Shown here: positions 12,501 through 24,632 of the stretch, in pieces | Layout of the letters: each line of letters starts with the position of its first letter | How positions within the stretch are numbered: the first letter of the stretch is position 1 | Assembly: GCA_022606135.1 (NCBI GenBank) | Contig: JABYQN010000001.1 | Coordinates: 3,968,001 to 4,032,000, forward strand | Reading direction: 5' to 3' | DNA: 64,000 nucleotides | Origin: Fomes fomentarius | Lineage: Eukaryota > Basidiomycota > Agaricomycetes > Polyporales > Polyporaceae | The notes under the pieces: generated by a model | What the model was told of the DNA's origin: nothing | What the model saw: the letters and a program-made list of their open reading frames with translations, nothing else | The model's database searches: none | Position numbers and translations under genes: made by a program

Positions 12501-13819
12501 ATGCAATCATGTGAAGAAGCGATTGAAACCTACCAGACCCTTCGATAGGGTATGCGAACGAAGTGATCACACCGAACTCAAACTTTTCCTTGATGTCATA
12601 TCCAGGAACATTGAGCAATGTTCGGCCCTCCAATTGTTTTTGCTCGACCTAGCGAAAGGGGTGAAAGAATCAGGACTGTCATATTCATCGTCATTTATCA
12701 AGCCTACCTCGAGATTTGATAGTGTCGTGTTGAGCTGTACACACCAGTTCACGAGACGGTTCGCGCGGTAGATGATACCCTCCTCATGAAGACGGCAAAA
12801 GGTTTCAACGACAGCTTTCGACAATTGCTGTGCATGGCCTCAGCACTTTGACGGTAATATAACGATAACCGAGTCAGACGAACTTCATTCATAGTAAAGG
12901 CAACGCGATTCCAGTCATAACTTCCACCGAGTCTCCGGAGCTGATTGGTGATCCGACTCTGATAGCTAGAGTGAAGTTAAAGTTATAGGTCTCAAGGTCG
13001 TTACATTCAACTCACTCTTCCTTCCACTCCCACACCTTCTCGGTGAACTTCTCGCGTCCGAGGTCGTGTCGTGTCTTGCCAGTTTTGTATAGACGCTTTT
13101 CAACCACGGACTGGGTTGAAATACCAGCATGGTCAAAACCGGGGACGAACAACGTTGTCTTGCCCAGCATTCGATTCCTGTGCGAGATGGATTATAGAAG
13201 GGATTATGCCGAGAACATTCTTGAGCCTTACCATCGGACCAAGGAATCCTGGATGGCGACGGTAAGAGCGTGACCGATGTGGAGGCTACCGGTGACATTT
13301 GGAGGGGGAGAGGGGATGACGAAGAGACCTTCTGGTTTGACATTGCCGTCCTGGGTCAACTGAGGAGCGAAGTAGCCCTGAGCGTCCCACCAGTCGTACC
13401 AGGCAGCTTCGACAGCAATTGGGTTGTAGCCGCTGGCCATGGGCTGGGACAGGTCTGGTGTGCATGATGAGATGTTGGGTGACAGATGATAGCTGGTGGT
13501 TGCGCACCTTTCTTGTCTCCCTTTGGAGTGGAATTTACGAAGGGGGCCTCCTCCTCCTTTTCCTTTTCCTTCTTTGCCTTCTTCTCCCCGACGGGGGCGG
13601 TGGCAGCGGCCTTTGCAGCCTTTGCGGCCTTGAGAGCGAGCCTGGCCTCATTCTCCTTTTTCTTTGCGAGCTTCTTCTCTGTGTAATGCAGTCAGTATGC
13701 GATGAGGTGTGCTAGCCTGTAGATGGACACGGACCGGCACTCTTGGTGATCGGCGTGGGATCAGCGGACTGTGCGGGGGCGGCGGAAGTTGGGGGCTCCG
13801 GAATGGAGGGATCAGCCAT
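9540..13819 (-). CDS. VAS1: Valyl-tRNA synthetase
   Basis: Class I aminoacyl-tRNA synthetase charging tRNA-Val. The main start is the ATG at 13819 ([14 protein letters not shown]), followed by a Lys/Ala/Glu-rich appendage ([20 protein letters not shown]) typical of eukaryotic forms. The catalytic Rossmann fold has the HIGH signature in [18 protein letters not shown] near 13290 and the KMSKS signature in [14 protein letters not shown] near 11250. The CP1 editing domain lies between them (for example [22 protein letters not shown]). The anticodon domain follows ([16 protein letters not shown]), then the C-terminal coiled coil ending [10 protein letters not shown] at 9540. About a dozen short introns interrupt the gene. 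An in-frame upstream ATG at 13903 would add a 28-residue mitochondrial-type leader (see findings), so one gene probably supplies both cytosolic and mitochondrial enzyme. Confidence 0.95.
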
Positions 13820-13903
13820 GGGAGGGAAAGATGGGTGTAGGAGGCGTGTGGATGGGGGATGGGAGAGACGGAGAAGGATGAATCGATGCAGTTGACGGTG
13901 CAT
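13820..13903 (-). other. Possible mitochondrial-leader extension of valyl-tRNA synthetase
   Basis: A true ATG at 13901-13903 opens the same frame 28 codons before the main start. The added peptide, MHRQLHRFILLRLSHPPSTR onward, has five Arg, several His and Ser and no Asp or Glu, so it could form a basic amphipathic presequence. In yeast VAS1, cytosolic and mitochondrial enzymes are made from one gene by two in-frame starts; the same layout is inferred here. Confidence 0.6.
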
Positions 13904-13930
13904 CCTCGATAGATCACATTGTTACTGTAG

Positions 13931-16900
13931 ACGAGTCATGCTCTCCTTCAATCTCCAGACTCTTATCTTATCGCTTACTAGTGCCGGTGATCCGGTCCGA
14001 GTCCCGATGTTAGACGATCACTGCTGCGACATAAGTATAGTAAGTATAGTAAGTACATGTTCAAGTTGAAGATGACATGGTGGACGTTCATTCACTGATC
14101 TCTTCTGACTCTGAGGCCCTCGCAACAGCTCCGAGTCAGTCTGTGCTTGCTCGTCCTTGTCTCAAACGATTCATCCTCGTGATTCATGCGAGGCGTACAC
14201 ATAGAACCCTGCCTCCTAGCCGACATTACTCCTCTAGCTCGAATAGTAATCGAAGCTTCCGGCTTCCCCAACCAACCTCCTCTCTTTTAACCAGCAGTCT
14301 GTCGTGATCATCGTCCACCTCGCTAATAGGCAAGACCCACTCCATATCTCGAAGAGCCGCCAACGAGGTCCTGGATACTCAGCATGCAGGGCTGTTAGCT
14401 CCGTAGCTGCCTCCTGGCGTGAATTTGGTTCAGACGGGCCCGGTCAGGCCTCTTAGCCATATGCATACCGCTCGCCCCATACTTATACCACTGTTGTCCC
14501 TGAGCCTCGGGGCACACCTCTCAACTCCCCCCACAGCTATACGACCATGACCCCCAATCGGACTCCCCCCCATAATAAAAGCAGTACACAGCTTGCGCAA
14601 GCTCTTACATCGTCTACGCGTGAGACACTATGCGTGGCATCGAATACGCAGGCGTCCGACGATGGTGTTCGAGTGGACGGCAAGGTTTGGATGAAGCTCG
14701 ACCTCCTCATACTTCCATTGGTTACCGTGATGGCATTCGTATACCTGCTCGTCAGTCAATTAGAACCCTGTCTTCAGTGTGGTTAGGCTTATAATCACAA
14801 ACGTCAAGGATTCGTCAAACATTGGAAATGCCCGCATAGCCGGTTTCATGACTGACATGAACATATCGAACGAGAAGGTGAGTTTCTGATTGTTTATTCG
14901 GATGACGTTATTTTTACTAGACCATCTCGCTGCAGTTCAGTGTCGCTATGTCCCTCGCGCTACTGTACGTCTATCGCTCATTGCGACTGCATATTCATTC
15001 TCATGAAATGGGCTCGCCCGCAGGCCTACGATTCTTCTCCAGATACCAGCAACTCACTTGATGCTAGTACGTCCCCGGTCTCGCCAGCTCCTCCCTTTCA
15101 GGCCAGACACTGATCGATTTGTTAGTATATCGGTGCCCGTTACCAGTTATCCGCAATGGCAATCTTGACAGGAATCGCTGTCATGCTCCAGGGTACGTGA
15201 GGTTGGAAACATGATGGACTCGCTCTAACAGGTGTCTCGCACATAGGAGTTCTGCCTGGCTTCGGTGCATTCGTTGCTTGCAGGGTGCTCATTGGAGTGT
15301 TCTCTTGTATGTATCATATCACACTAGTGGGTCAGGGATAACTCAGGGATCGTCGTAGCGTGCATACTTTCAGGACTTGACTTCCATCTCACGACCTTCT
15401 ATCCTCGCCGAATGTTTCAGTTCCGGTACGTTCATTCAGTTGTATCTACCATCCTCCCCCGACGCTCAATGACATCTTTGTATCTTTATCGCAGATTATC
15501 TATCTTCTCAATTGCTGTTCCCCTCTCTTCGGCATTCTCAGGCCTGTTGGCGTATCCGATCACCCGAATGGATGGGATTTATGGAAAACCTGGATGGGCT
15601 TGGCTCTTCATCCTAGTGAGAAAGTTCGGGCATCGCACACATCCTCACGAAACCTGACTCGGCTCGGCTCGCTCTAGGAGGGTGGACTTGCCATCTTCTG
15701 GGGGTTAGTGTGCCTCCTCCTGATGCCAAACAATGTGGCTCAGGTCTTTGTCTTGACGGAATCGGAGAAACAGCTGATTCGCCGTGCGCTCGAACAGGAT
15801 CAACTGTCGCACAAACTGGATTCACACGGCAACCTCTGGAGGAATATGCGGAGTACGCTCGTGCGACCGTATGTGCTATTGATCTCGCTGGCCTCGTTCT
15901 TCATGGGTGCGTGCTTTCTCCAGCTTTCTTAGGTACATATTGGTTAATCCTATGATAGGTGTTGCGTTCATTGGTTTTGTAATGTGGGTGAATAGTCCTT
16001 GTCTCCAGAGAACTCAACCTCACCTATCCTTTATCAGTTTTTTACCCACCGTCGTGGTCGGTCTGGGTTATGATTCCTCCGAAGCTCAACTCATGAGCGT
16101 ACCACCATACGCGATCGCTATAGTGGGTGAGCGAATCTCCTCACCACATCTCTACGCCAGTATTGATTCTTGTCCAGTGTCTCTCAGCTCGTCCTTCATC
16201 TCAGACCGATACGCAATTCGTGGCCCAATAATTGCTGTGCTTGCTATCCTGTCTACGGCCGGGCTGGCCGTGTACATCGGTAGGCGACCAACTGCCTGGG
16301 TTCGCGCGGACCAACGCACTGACAAATACCCTTGCGCTCCCTAGGCTCAGAAAGCGACCACGTCCGCTACGGAGCCTTCCTCCTCGCCGTCCCATGCGTC
16401 TTGGCTATCCAACCCGCCCTCCCGGCCTGGGTCGCCAACAACACCCCGCAGATGGCCTGCCGCGTCATCGCCGTCTCCTGCGTTTCTCTCTCGGCGGTCT
16501 TTGGCAGTATCCTGTCGCTGTGGCTGTTTGGTCCGATCTCATCCCCGCCGAAGTATGCGTCTGCGACGGTGACAATCATGGTGTTCCATGTTGGGATATT
16601 GGGATGTGCGGCAGGCACGATGGTGTACGTGGTCAAGGAGAATAGGAAGAAGGCGCGCGCGCGGGAGGCGTATGCGAGCGCGCAGATGAAGAATGGGGCG
16701 GAGGGGGTTATCCTCGCGGAGGAGGATAGAGGTGAGATGACGAATACTAGTATCTGGTTCGAGTACGTATTGTAAGTAATGGTATTGGCGCGGTCGTGCG
16801 TAGTCTGCGTATCCCACTTCTAGCCTCTGCGTCGCCAGTCTTGTATCAAGTATATATCATGCACGAGTATCCCTGATGGTGCTTGACGGACCCCTTGCCG

Positions 16901-17154
16901 CTTCGTTGTGACGGTGCCAGATATAACAGCTCAAAGCCGCCGTTCCTGAGTCACTGCACAAATTCAGTAGAGTCTGCGACCGGCTCCGTTGTTGTCATGA
17001 AGAGGCCGAGCTGACTTTGTGCTTTCCCAGTCGATAGACTGCTCATCAGGGTGCATCAGGACACGCACGACGTTCGTTGATCACGACTGGAGGAAATGGT
17101 GTGGGTCGGACGCAGGTGAGTTTGCACCGGTAGCAATGAGGTTCAACTTAACCT
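13931..17154 (+). repeat. Tandem duplication unit 1 (promoter + MFS gene A + 3' flank)
   Basis: This segment and the next (17178-20605) are related over their whole lengths. They share the left-edge sequence acgagtcat followed by tcaatctccagactcttat. They also share promoter blocks, the MFS gene, and a nearly identical 3' flank of about 350 bases that ends at ttcaacttaacc in both (17154 and 20605). The left parts are more diverged than the 3' flank. The arrangement is head to tail, consistent with unequal crossing over or replication slippage. Confidence 0.85.
14547..16775 (+). CDS. MFS transporter, allantoate-permease-like ACS family, copy A
   Basis: About ten short exons encode a 12-TM major facilitator protein of the anion:cation symporter (Dal5-like) type. 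Exon 1 runs MTPNRTPP... to LDLLILPLVTVMAFVYLL. After an intron, DSSNIGNARIAGFMTDM matches the family's DRxNxGxAR loop. Then come FSVAMSLALLPTILLQIPAT, GFGAFVACRVLIGVFS, GLLAYPITRMDGIYGKPGWAW, EGGLAIFWGLVCLLLMPNN, FLPTVVVGLGYDSSEAQ and the C-terminal half ending IWFEYVL. All reading frames join with consensus splice sites, so it looks intact. The C-terminal tail has a basic patch (ENRKKARAREAYASAQM) kept in every copy. The substrate is unknown; relatives carry carboxylates, ureides or vitamins. The promoter block is shared with copies B, C and D. Confidence 0.85.
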
Positions 17155-17996
17155 GCATCCTGACTAAATAACTCTAACGAGTCATTGTAATGTCAATCTC
17201 CAGACTCTTATGTTATCGCCTACCACAGACGCCCTCTCCAGTAGACGCCGCCGGTCGTCCGGTCCGAGTGAGGACGGTGCCAATAGCTGATGGTACTACT
17301 ACCTCTTCCAATGCAATGACTGATCTTCTCTAAGACTACAGCAGCACCGTCACTCTTCTGACCATGTCTGAGGCCCTCGCAACTGCAGCTCAATCTTATG
17401 GGCACTGCCTTCCTGTGCCAGAATTTCTTAGCCCCTCCTCCGAGTCGGCCACTGACTTTTTCCGACCCTGTCTTACCTCACTTTCTTCTTGCATTCATGC
17501 CACAGACTCGTAATTCGAACCCCACCCAGGTCGGTCCGCAATGAGCTCTTGATTAGACGTCCGTGCCGGTCCTTGTCGGTCCTTGTCTCAGTTCTGATCA
17601 CTTCCTCCATTCATTCGCGTTATTCATGCGAGTACACATGGTAACCTGCCTCCTAACCGAAATTAATCCTCTGGCTCGAATAGCAAACGAAGCTTCCCGC
17701 TCCTGCAACCACCCTCCTACCCTTCAGCCAGCTTGTCGCGATCATCGCCCTGCCCCGTAGTGATCAGGCAAGACCGACTCAGTTCTGAGCCGCTAACCGC
17801 CGGTCCTGGGACATCCAGCATGCTTCTCAACCTATCTGCGTCCTCCATAACTGGCTAAAATGACGTCCAACCGCACGCTTGTTCAGGTAGGCACACGAGC
17901 GGTCAGGCTTATGTATCCACCTCGCCGCCTACTTATACCACTGCTGTCCCTAACCTTCGGGGCACACATCTCGAAACCCCCTACAGCTATACGACC
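16776..17996. other. Intergenic region: end of duplication unit 1 and promoter of MFS copy B
   Basis: The left part (16776-17154) is the duplicated 3' flank, nearly identical to 20217-20605. The right part is the promoter of copy B. It shares blocks with the other copies: gaggccctcgcaac, cctcctaaccgaaattaatc (cctcctagccgacattactc in A), and a core element with cctacttataccactg followed by ggggcacac just before the ATG. No gene is seen. Confidence 0.6.
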
Positions 17997-20605
17997 ATGA
18001 CCCTTGAGACTCCTATACAGGCCGAAAAGGCTTTTACATCGCCGGCAGATGAGGCACCGCTAGTAGCTTTGAATACGCGGGCGTCCGACGATGTCGTTCG
18101 CGTGGATCGTAAAATCTGGATCAAGCTCGACCTCCTAATACTTCCGTTGGTCACCGTGATGTTGTTCATAGACCTGCTGGTAGACCGTTTCTTCAGTGTG
18201 TGGAAGCTTATGTTAACACACGTTCAGGATGTGTCAAACATTGCATATGCCCGCATCAACGGTTACATGAGCGACATAGGCATATCGAATGAACAGGTGA
18301 GTTGTAGATCGTGGGCAGTTGGTCGAGTTTCAGCTTGTAATATTTTGTCGTAGTTCAGTCTCGTTATGTCCCTTGCGCTACTGTACGTCTAGTGTTCATT
18401 GGGAACGCATCTTAATCCTCGTGTATTGTGCATCCTCATAAATTGTGCTCGCGCATAGGCCTTCGACTCTTCTCCAGATACCAGGAACTCACTTGATGCT
18501 AGTACGTCCCCGGTCTCGTCAGCTCCCCCCACTCAGGCCAAACACTGATCGATTTGACAGTATGTCGGCGCCCGTTACCAGTTGCCGGCATTGGCAATCT
18601 TGACAGGACTCGCCGTCCTTCTTCAAGGTATGTGAGGTTGTAATTCTAGGAGGCTGGTTCTAACGGCTGTCTCGCACACAGGAGTTCTGTCTGGCTTCGG
18701 TGCATTCGTTGCCTGTAGGATGCTCATTGGAGTGTTCTCATGTGCGCAGTTAAACACTACTGGGGACATTGTGCGTGGGGGCTAACTTAGTGTGGCAGCG
18801 TGCATAGTTACGGGATTGGCATTTCATCTCATGACCTTCTATCCTCGCCACATGTTCCAGCTCCGGTAAGTTGATACAGGTGGTGTCTGCAGTCCTACCT
18901 CGGACGCTGAATCACATCTTGATCTCAGGTTATCTATCTTCTCAGCCGCCATTCCCATCTCTTCGGCATTCTCAGGCCTGTTGGCGTATCCGATCACCCA
19001 AATGGATGGGATTTATGGGAGACCTGGGTGGGCTTGGCTCTTCATCCTGGTAAGAAAGATTGGGCATACGTTACACATCCTCACCAAACCTGACTGCGCT
19101 CGGCTTGCTCTAGGAGGGTGGCCTTGCCATCTTCTGGGGGTTGGTGTGCCTCCTCCTGATGCCAAACAATGTGGATCAGGTCTTCGTCTTGACCAAAACG
19201 GAGAAACAGCTGGTTCGCCGTGCTCTCGAACAGGATCAACTCTCCCACAAACTGGATTCACATGGCAACCTCTGGAGGAATATGCGGAGTACGCTCGTGC
19301 GACCGTATGTGCTGTTGATCTCGCTGGCCTCGTTCTTCACAGGTACGTACTTCAGTGTCTTCAGCTTCCTTAGACCAATGACAATGGATCATCTGATAGG
19401 TGTTGCATTCTATGGTCTGGTAATGTGGGTAATTAGCTCTTGTCTCTAGAGAATTCCACATACTCACCTATCTTTGATCAGTTTTCTGCCCACCATCGTG
19501 GTCGGTCTGGGTTATGATCCCTCTGAGGCTCAGTATATGAGCGTACCGCCATACGCGATCGCTATAGTGGGTAAGCGAATTGCCTCACCACATTCTCTAC
19601 GCCAGTATTGATTTGAGTCCAGTGTCTCTCGGCTCGTCCTTCATCTCAGACCGATACGCAATGCGTGGTCCAATCGTTGCTGTGCTTGCGATCCTGGCCA
19701 TAACCGGGCTGGCAATGTACATCGGTGAGTCTGAAGTCACCAGATGCTTTCCGTTGCTCGGGCACCCACTGACAACTACCCTTGCGTTCCCTAGGCTCAG
19801 AAAGTACCAACGTCCGCTATGCGGCCTGTCTCGTCGCAGTGCCATGCATCTTTTCCATCGAACCCGCCATCCCGGCCTGGATCTCCAACAACACCCCGCA
19901 GATGACCAGCCGAGTCATCGCCGTCGCCTGCACTTCTGTCTCAGCGGTCTTTGGCAATATCCTGTCGCTGTGGATGTTTGGCCCGATCTCACCCCCGCCG
20001 AAGTATGCGTCTGCGACAGTCATGATGATGGTGTTCCATGTTGGGATATTGGGATGTGCGGCAGGCACGATGGTGTACGTGGTCAAGGAGAATAGGAAGA
20101 AGGCGCGCGCGCGGGAGGCGTATGCGAGCGCGCAGATGACGGAGGGGGTCATCCTCGCGGAGGAAGATAAGGGTGAGATGACAAATGATAGTATCTGGTT
20201 CGAGTACGTTTTGTAAGTAATGGTTTTGGCGCGGTCGTGTTCTCTTACTGCTGTAGTCTGCGTATCCCACTTCTGGCCTCTGCGTCGCCAGTCTTGTATC
20301 AAGTATATATCATGCACGAGTATCCCTGATGGTGCTTGACGGACCCCTTGCCGCTTCGTTGTGACGGTGCCAGATAAAACAGCTCAAAGCCGCCGTTCCT
20401 GAGTCACTGCACAAATTCAGTAGAGTCTGCGACCGGCTCCGTTGTTGTCATGAAGAGGCCAAGCTGACTTTGTGCTTTCCCAGTCGATAGACTGCTCATC
20501 AAGGTGCATCAGGACACGCACGACGTTCGTTGATCACGACTGGAGGAGATGGTGCGGGTCGGACGCAGGTGAGTTTGCACTGGTAGCAATGAGGTTCAAC
20601 TTAAC
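17178..20605 (+). repeat. Tandem duplication unit 2 (promoter + MFS gene B + 3' flank)
   Basis: Second copy of the segment described at 13931-17154. Its promoter part is about 200 bases longer than in unit 1, through extra sequence around 17400-17560. Coding and 3' flank parts line up closely with unit 1, while both edges give way abruptly to unrelated sequence. Confidence 0.85.
17997..20216 (+). CDS. MFS transporter, allantoate-permease-like ACS family, copy B
   Basis: Paralogue of copy A with the same exon pattern. It begins MTLETPIQAEKAFTSPADEA and reaches LDLLILPLVTVMLFIDLL. The loop reads DVSNIAYARINGYMSDIG, so the family's conserved N-G-A motif is altered (I-A-Y), unlike copy A. Later exons include YVGARYQLPALAILTGLAV, GFGAFVACRMLIGVFS, GLLAYPITQMDGIYGRPGWAW, PNNVDQVFVLTKTEKQLVRR and the C-terminal PAIPAWISNNTPQMTSRVIA, ending IWFEYVL. 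All splice sites I checked fit GT..AG and the frame stays open, so it is probably functional. Differences from A are concentrated in membrane segments, which could mean a changed substrate; that is inference. Confidence 0.83.
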
Positions 20606-20739
20606 CACCACTTCCCTCCACTACAGTCCTACATACTCTATCAGTCCCTTGCGTCGCTCGCAGGTGACCAATACAACCCTAGCATACTAGCTTCACTGTC
20701 ATAACTATAACTAATAGAGCATTTTCCAGCTCTCAGAGT
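20606..20739. other. Spacer after the duplication
   Basis: Unique sequence directly right of the tandem duplication. Nothing is recognised. Confidence 0.4.
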
Positions 20740-21010
20740 ACCCAGAGCTCGGCCAGACAGTCATCTGTGGCCACGAACGCACAAGCTGGGGCCGACAGTG
20801 TCATTGTCCAGCCAGAACATTAGAAGTATTTGTGCAAATTTGACCTCCACTTACTCCCGTTGTTTATCGTGTCGGCATTCATACGAAGCTTCAGATCACG
20901 CCGAAATTCAAGATATGCACGTATCGCGGGCCTGTAGGAGCTACTCCGCATGTCAGATGAGGACACGAGTAATGACTTCTGGAAGTCCTCTGAGCGTGCT
21001 CAAATTCAGC
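20740..21010 (+). pseudogene. Relic of a fifth ACS-family MFS transporter (5' part)
   Basis: One plus frame reads GADSVIVQPEH, stop, KYLCKFDLHLLPLFIVSAFI. After a few bases come RYARIAGL, stop, ELLRMSDEDTSNDFWK. This matches the N-terminus of ACS transporters (a K-LDLHLLPL first helix, then the NARxAGLxxDLxMSD loop). It is closer to other members of the family than to copies A-D. Two stops and the loss of everything downstream of the first exons show it is dead. Its place right behind the tandem pair suggests this spot has collected transporter copies for a long time. Confidence 0.6.
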
Positions 21011-21283
21011 ATCACCGTGACCGCCAAGACAATGTGGGTTCTATCTGTTTGTTTGACCTTGACATCCAACCGCCATGCACGAACCTGCAGCCGTTGCCAG
21101 ATACCGGCGAATGACCTGGTGAGATTTTATCGAAGTCGGTAGTTATTACCACCCAGCTTACAGCACGAGGGGTTCCCTTTGATGTCGCCCAGAGCTGGCG
21201 GAACTATGACCATACCTCGGGCCAGCTCTGTGAGCGGCCTTCCCACGGTATCTTTTGACCGCACATCACGGCGGGCCGTACAT

Positions 21284-24200
21284 TCAATTCCTATATGTTG
21301 TCTTCTGGCCCGTCCTCGATGAGCTTCGCGTAGTCCTCGTAGCTAGCAAACGTCGGTAACGCCCGCAGCTTCTTGCGCTGCGCCTTCCGCCCCCCGCCCT
21401 CCTCGTCGCGTTTCCGCTTGCCCTTGTCCTTTCCATTCTTTGGCTGAGGTTCGGAGGAGATGCCGCCCCATTCCTCTGCGTCTGAATCGGAATCCGCGTC
21501 GGAACCATCGTAGTCGATGAGACCCATCGGCACGTCTGCGTCGAGCGGGAGCAGGTCTTCCGCGTCTGAGCCTTCGGCGAGTGAGAATGCGTCGCCATCC
21601 TCGTCGTTGTCAGAGGGCTCGGCTTCATCCTCGTCTTCCTTATCGCCCGAATTTGAGCCTTCTTCGTCGTCAGAGAGGTCGTCGAGGTCGGAGGGAACGT
21701 CGTCTTCCTCGTCGCTGCCTTCCATGAGATCGTCATCTTGCAGCTCAGAGGGCATCGTGGCTTTCATAACCTGTGCGCATGTGGCAAATCAGGGATATCC
21801 CACGACAAGCAAGAAAGTCATGGGCGTACCTTCCAGATCTCTGCCTCCTCCGCATCGCTATCCATGTCCTCTTCCTCACTTTCATCGCCCTCCGCAGGGA
21901 CAGCTTTCTGTCCCTTCGTACTCAAGTCAAACCCGCCGTCCTCGCTGTCACTCTCTTCTCCTACCTTCTCAAGCTCTTCCGCACTCTCCTCCGCGCCGTC
22001 ATCACTTTCCTCGTCCTCCGCCCGTTCCGAGTCTACTTCGAGTTCCGACAGCTCCCCCTCGTCCTCCCCGCCCTTCCCCTTGCGCTTAGCGACTTTGGCC
22101 GCCTTCCTCCGCTCCTTCTCGTTCTTCTGTACGAAATACGCATGAAAGAACACCTCATCCACGGGCACATCCTGCGCGCGTCTTTTCCAGAACCGCTCGT
22201 CATTCACCGGCACTCCGTCGACGCCCCGCTCGCCTTTGACGAGTGTGACCCCGGAGGAGAGATGCGCCGACTCGAGCGAGGGCTGCATCGCAGACGAGCC
22301 CTTGGGTTTCGGCTTCTTAGGGTTCTTGAAGACGAAGCGGTCGAGGAAGTGCGAGAGGGTGTTGAGCGAGAGGTCCGCAGATGAGGTTATGGGTGTCGAG
22401 GAGAGGAGTTGGCGGGCGTGCAGGGAGATGGCGGGGTGGTAGTGGTGGACGAGGGGAAGCTGCGGGACGAGGGAGGAGATAGACGTCAATGGATGAATGA
22501 AGATATGTGGGCATGATGATCGGAAGAGAGGTACTCACAAGCTCGTATATCGGTGTGGCGAAGGCGTGTGCGTATTGCGGATCACGTTTCCGGGGATCGT
22601 ATGTGGGCGCATCGGCCACTGCCTCGGACTTAGGGGTGCTCAGCAGTTGTTTTAGTGCCGGCGTGGTGCTGAACAACTGAGGAGCGAGGTATATTAGCCT
22701 GCGAGCTCGCGGAGGGAAAATGGAAGGACAGTTTACCTCTCCCAGCAGGTACAGCCCTCCAGTGACGAACTCGTTCGCGCCGCCCACTCCCACACCGCTG
22801 GCGATTACTTGCACGAACCGCCGTACGAATGCTGCGACACGCGCAATGTCGTGGTCCACCTTAAGCGCTTTAAAGATCAGGTTGAGGTAGAGCGCCTGCT
22901 TGTTCGAAGTGGCGAGCCGAGGGTCTGTCAGTGAGGCGTAGAGCGTGCGGTAGAACCGGTCGCGGAGGGACGCCGAGAACACCGAAGACGTTTGCGCAGA
23001 CGTCATTGCTTTCGAAGAAGAGGCAGAGGCAGCGGGGTTCGGCGAGGAGAGAGCGGTGGATATTTGCAAGATCAAGGTGAGGGCTTGCAGGGAGATGTTG
23101 AATGTTGAGGTGTGCGTGATCCTGAAGAGGGTGTCGATGTGTTTCTGGAAGCTGCGGGACACAAGTGATGAGTATTGGCGCTGCTAGTGAGTGCTCCATG
23201 AGGGGACATACACCGCAGAACTGTCGCTGCTCGAGTGCATCTGCGCGAATGGCAGCGCACGGTTCACCCCAGTGAGGATGGCACCAATGAGTCTAGATGA
23301 AGAGTCCTCAACCTCTGAGAACCCAGCATCACCCTTGACCTCCTTGCGCTTCTGTCTCTTCTTGTCCTTGACTCTCGGGATGTCCTTGCCTTTACCCTTC
23401 CCTTTGGTGGTATCCCTACCCTTGCGCACAGAGGCCTCGTCTTCGCTCTCGTCATCATCGTCGTGCTTCGAGCCGAGGAATTCCTCGAACATCTCAAAGT
23501 AAATGTCCACGAGCGTGCGCGCGACGGCACGGTCTGCAGTGGAGGGCGTCAAGACGATCTGATTGAGGGTGACGGAGGCGTAGTACCACGCATGCGAATT
23601 CCAGCGGGCGAGGGCGCCGTCGCTCGCTTTTTCCTTTTCCTTGCTATTGGATTTTGGTTTGCTGGAAGAAGAATCGTCGGAGAACCGGATGTGGGTGTTT
23701 TTTGGCGCATCGGTAGGTGTTGGGTTAGCTTGGGCGGCGGTGGAGGCGGGAAGACGGAAGATGAGGGAGCGGACTTCGCGCACGATGACGGCTTTCATGG
23801 CTGGATGTGCTTGGAGAATTTGTAGGAGATGGTAAGAGGCGCGGGAGCATGCTGACTTTTCGGTGTCTCCCTGAAGTGATGGGTAGATGAGGAGATGTAA
23901 GTGGGGGGTAGTTGAGGACGTACGAGCTTGTTGACGAGCAGACGGAGGAGATTCTGTTCTTGCTCTGGTTGTGAGCGGAGGAGGGTGGTGAGGAAGGCGA
24001 GAGTTTGGGTGCGAACGTAGGTGAGGGGGTCGAGGGAGAAGGTCTCGAGGATCTGGAGGATGGAGAAGAAGTACTTCTTGAGCCAATCCTCGAAGTGCCA
24101 GATGAGGAGGTGGGCATCGGTCACGTCTGGGTGGTGCAGAGGTTGGTCACGGAAATATCTAAAAGATGGGGATTGGACGAGAATGAGAGCTGAGGAAGAT

Positions 24201-24632
24201 GAGAGGGTAGGAGCAGACGTACTTTAGCTTGCGACCAGGACCTCCGCCACCTACCCACCAATCGACGATACAACGAATGGCTTTGAGACCCTCGTCTCTG
24301 CCACCTTTCGCGCGACCGCGTTGAGCCATAGTACGCAAGCTCTCGAGCGCGGTGATGTTGTGTACGGGGCTTGCTTGGACGAGCAAAGTAAGAGCACTCA
24401 ACCTGTCGGAGAGGGTACCGGTGGAGAGGATGGTTTTGAGGAAGTGGGCGTCGGATGCGCTCTGAGCAGCAGAGGAGGAGGCATATTTTGCAGTGTCAGT
24501 GTCGAGGAGGGAGGCGGCACGTTTTGTGAGAGAGGAGAGCTGGGATGCGGACGGCTGCGCGAGATTGGCGTTTGGGGCTAGGGGAGGGACGGTGGTGTAC
24601 CAGGACGGGGTGGGCGTGACAACGTACGCCAT
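21284..24632 (-). CDS. MAK21: MAK21/NOC1 ribosome biogenesis factor (CBF domain)
   Basis: Nucleolar HEAT-repeat protein that acts with NOC2 in 60S pre-ribosome maturation and transport (CEBPZ in humans). Exon 1 (24632-24223) contains VTPTPSWYTTVPPLAP, a family hallmark. Next come DVTDAHLLIWHFEDWLKKYF, GDTEKSACSRASYHLLQIL and the CBF domain proper (SNKQALYLNLIFKALKVDHD, PLVHHYHPAISLHARQLL). The tail carries FVFKNPKKPKPKGSS, then the FFHAYFVQKNEKERRKAAK segment and long acidic Glu/Asp/Ser runs ending EDNI at 21284. The N-terminus is shorter than usual: relatives have an extra domain with a LGG-type motif before the PSWY motif, and I could not find it upstream. Either a distant first exon was missed, or rearrangement with the neighbouring MFS copy C removed it. 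Confidence 0.88.

Noticed and set aside
17490..17545. Possible tRNA (attcgaacccc, a T-loop-like string)
   Set aside because: No T-stem pairing, no acceptor or anticodon arm around it.
13950..20605. Tandem unit as a transposon
   Set aside because: No terminal inverted repeats, no target-site duplication and no transposase or reverse transcriptase; a simple segmental duplication explains it.
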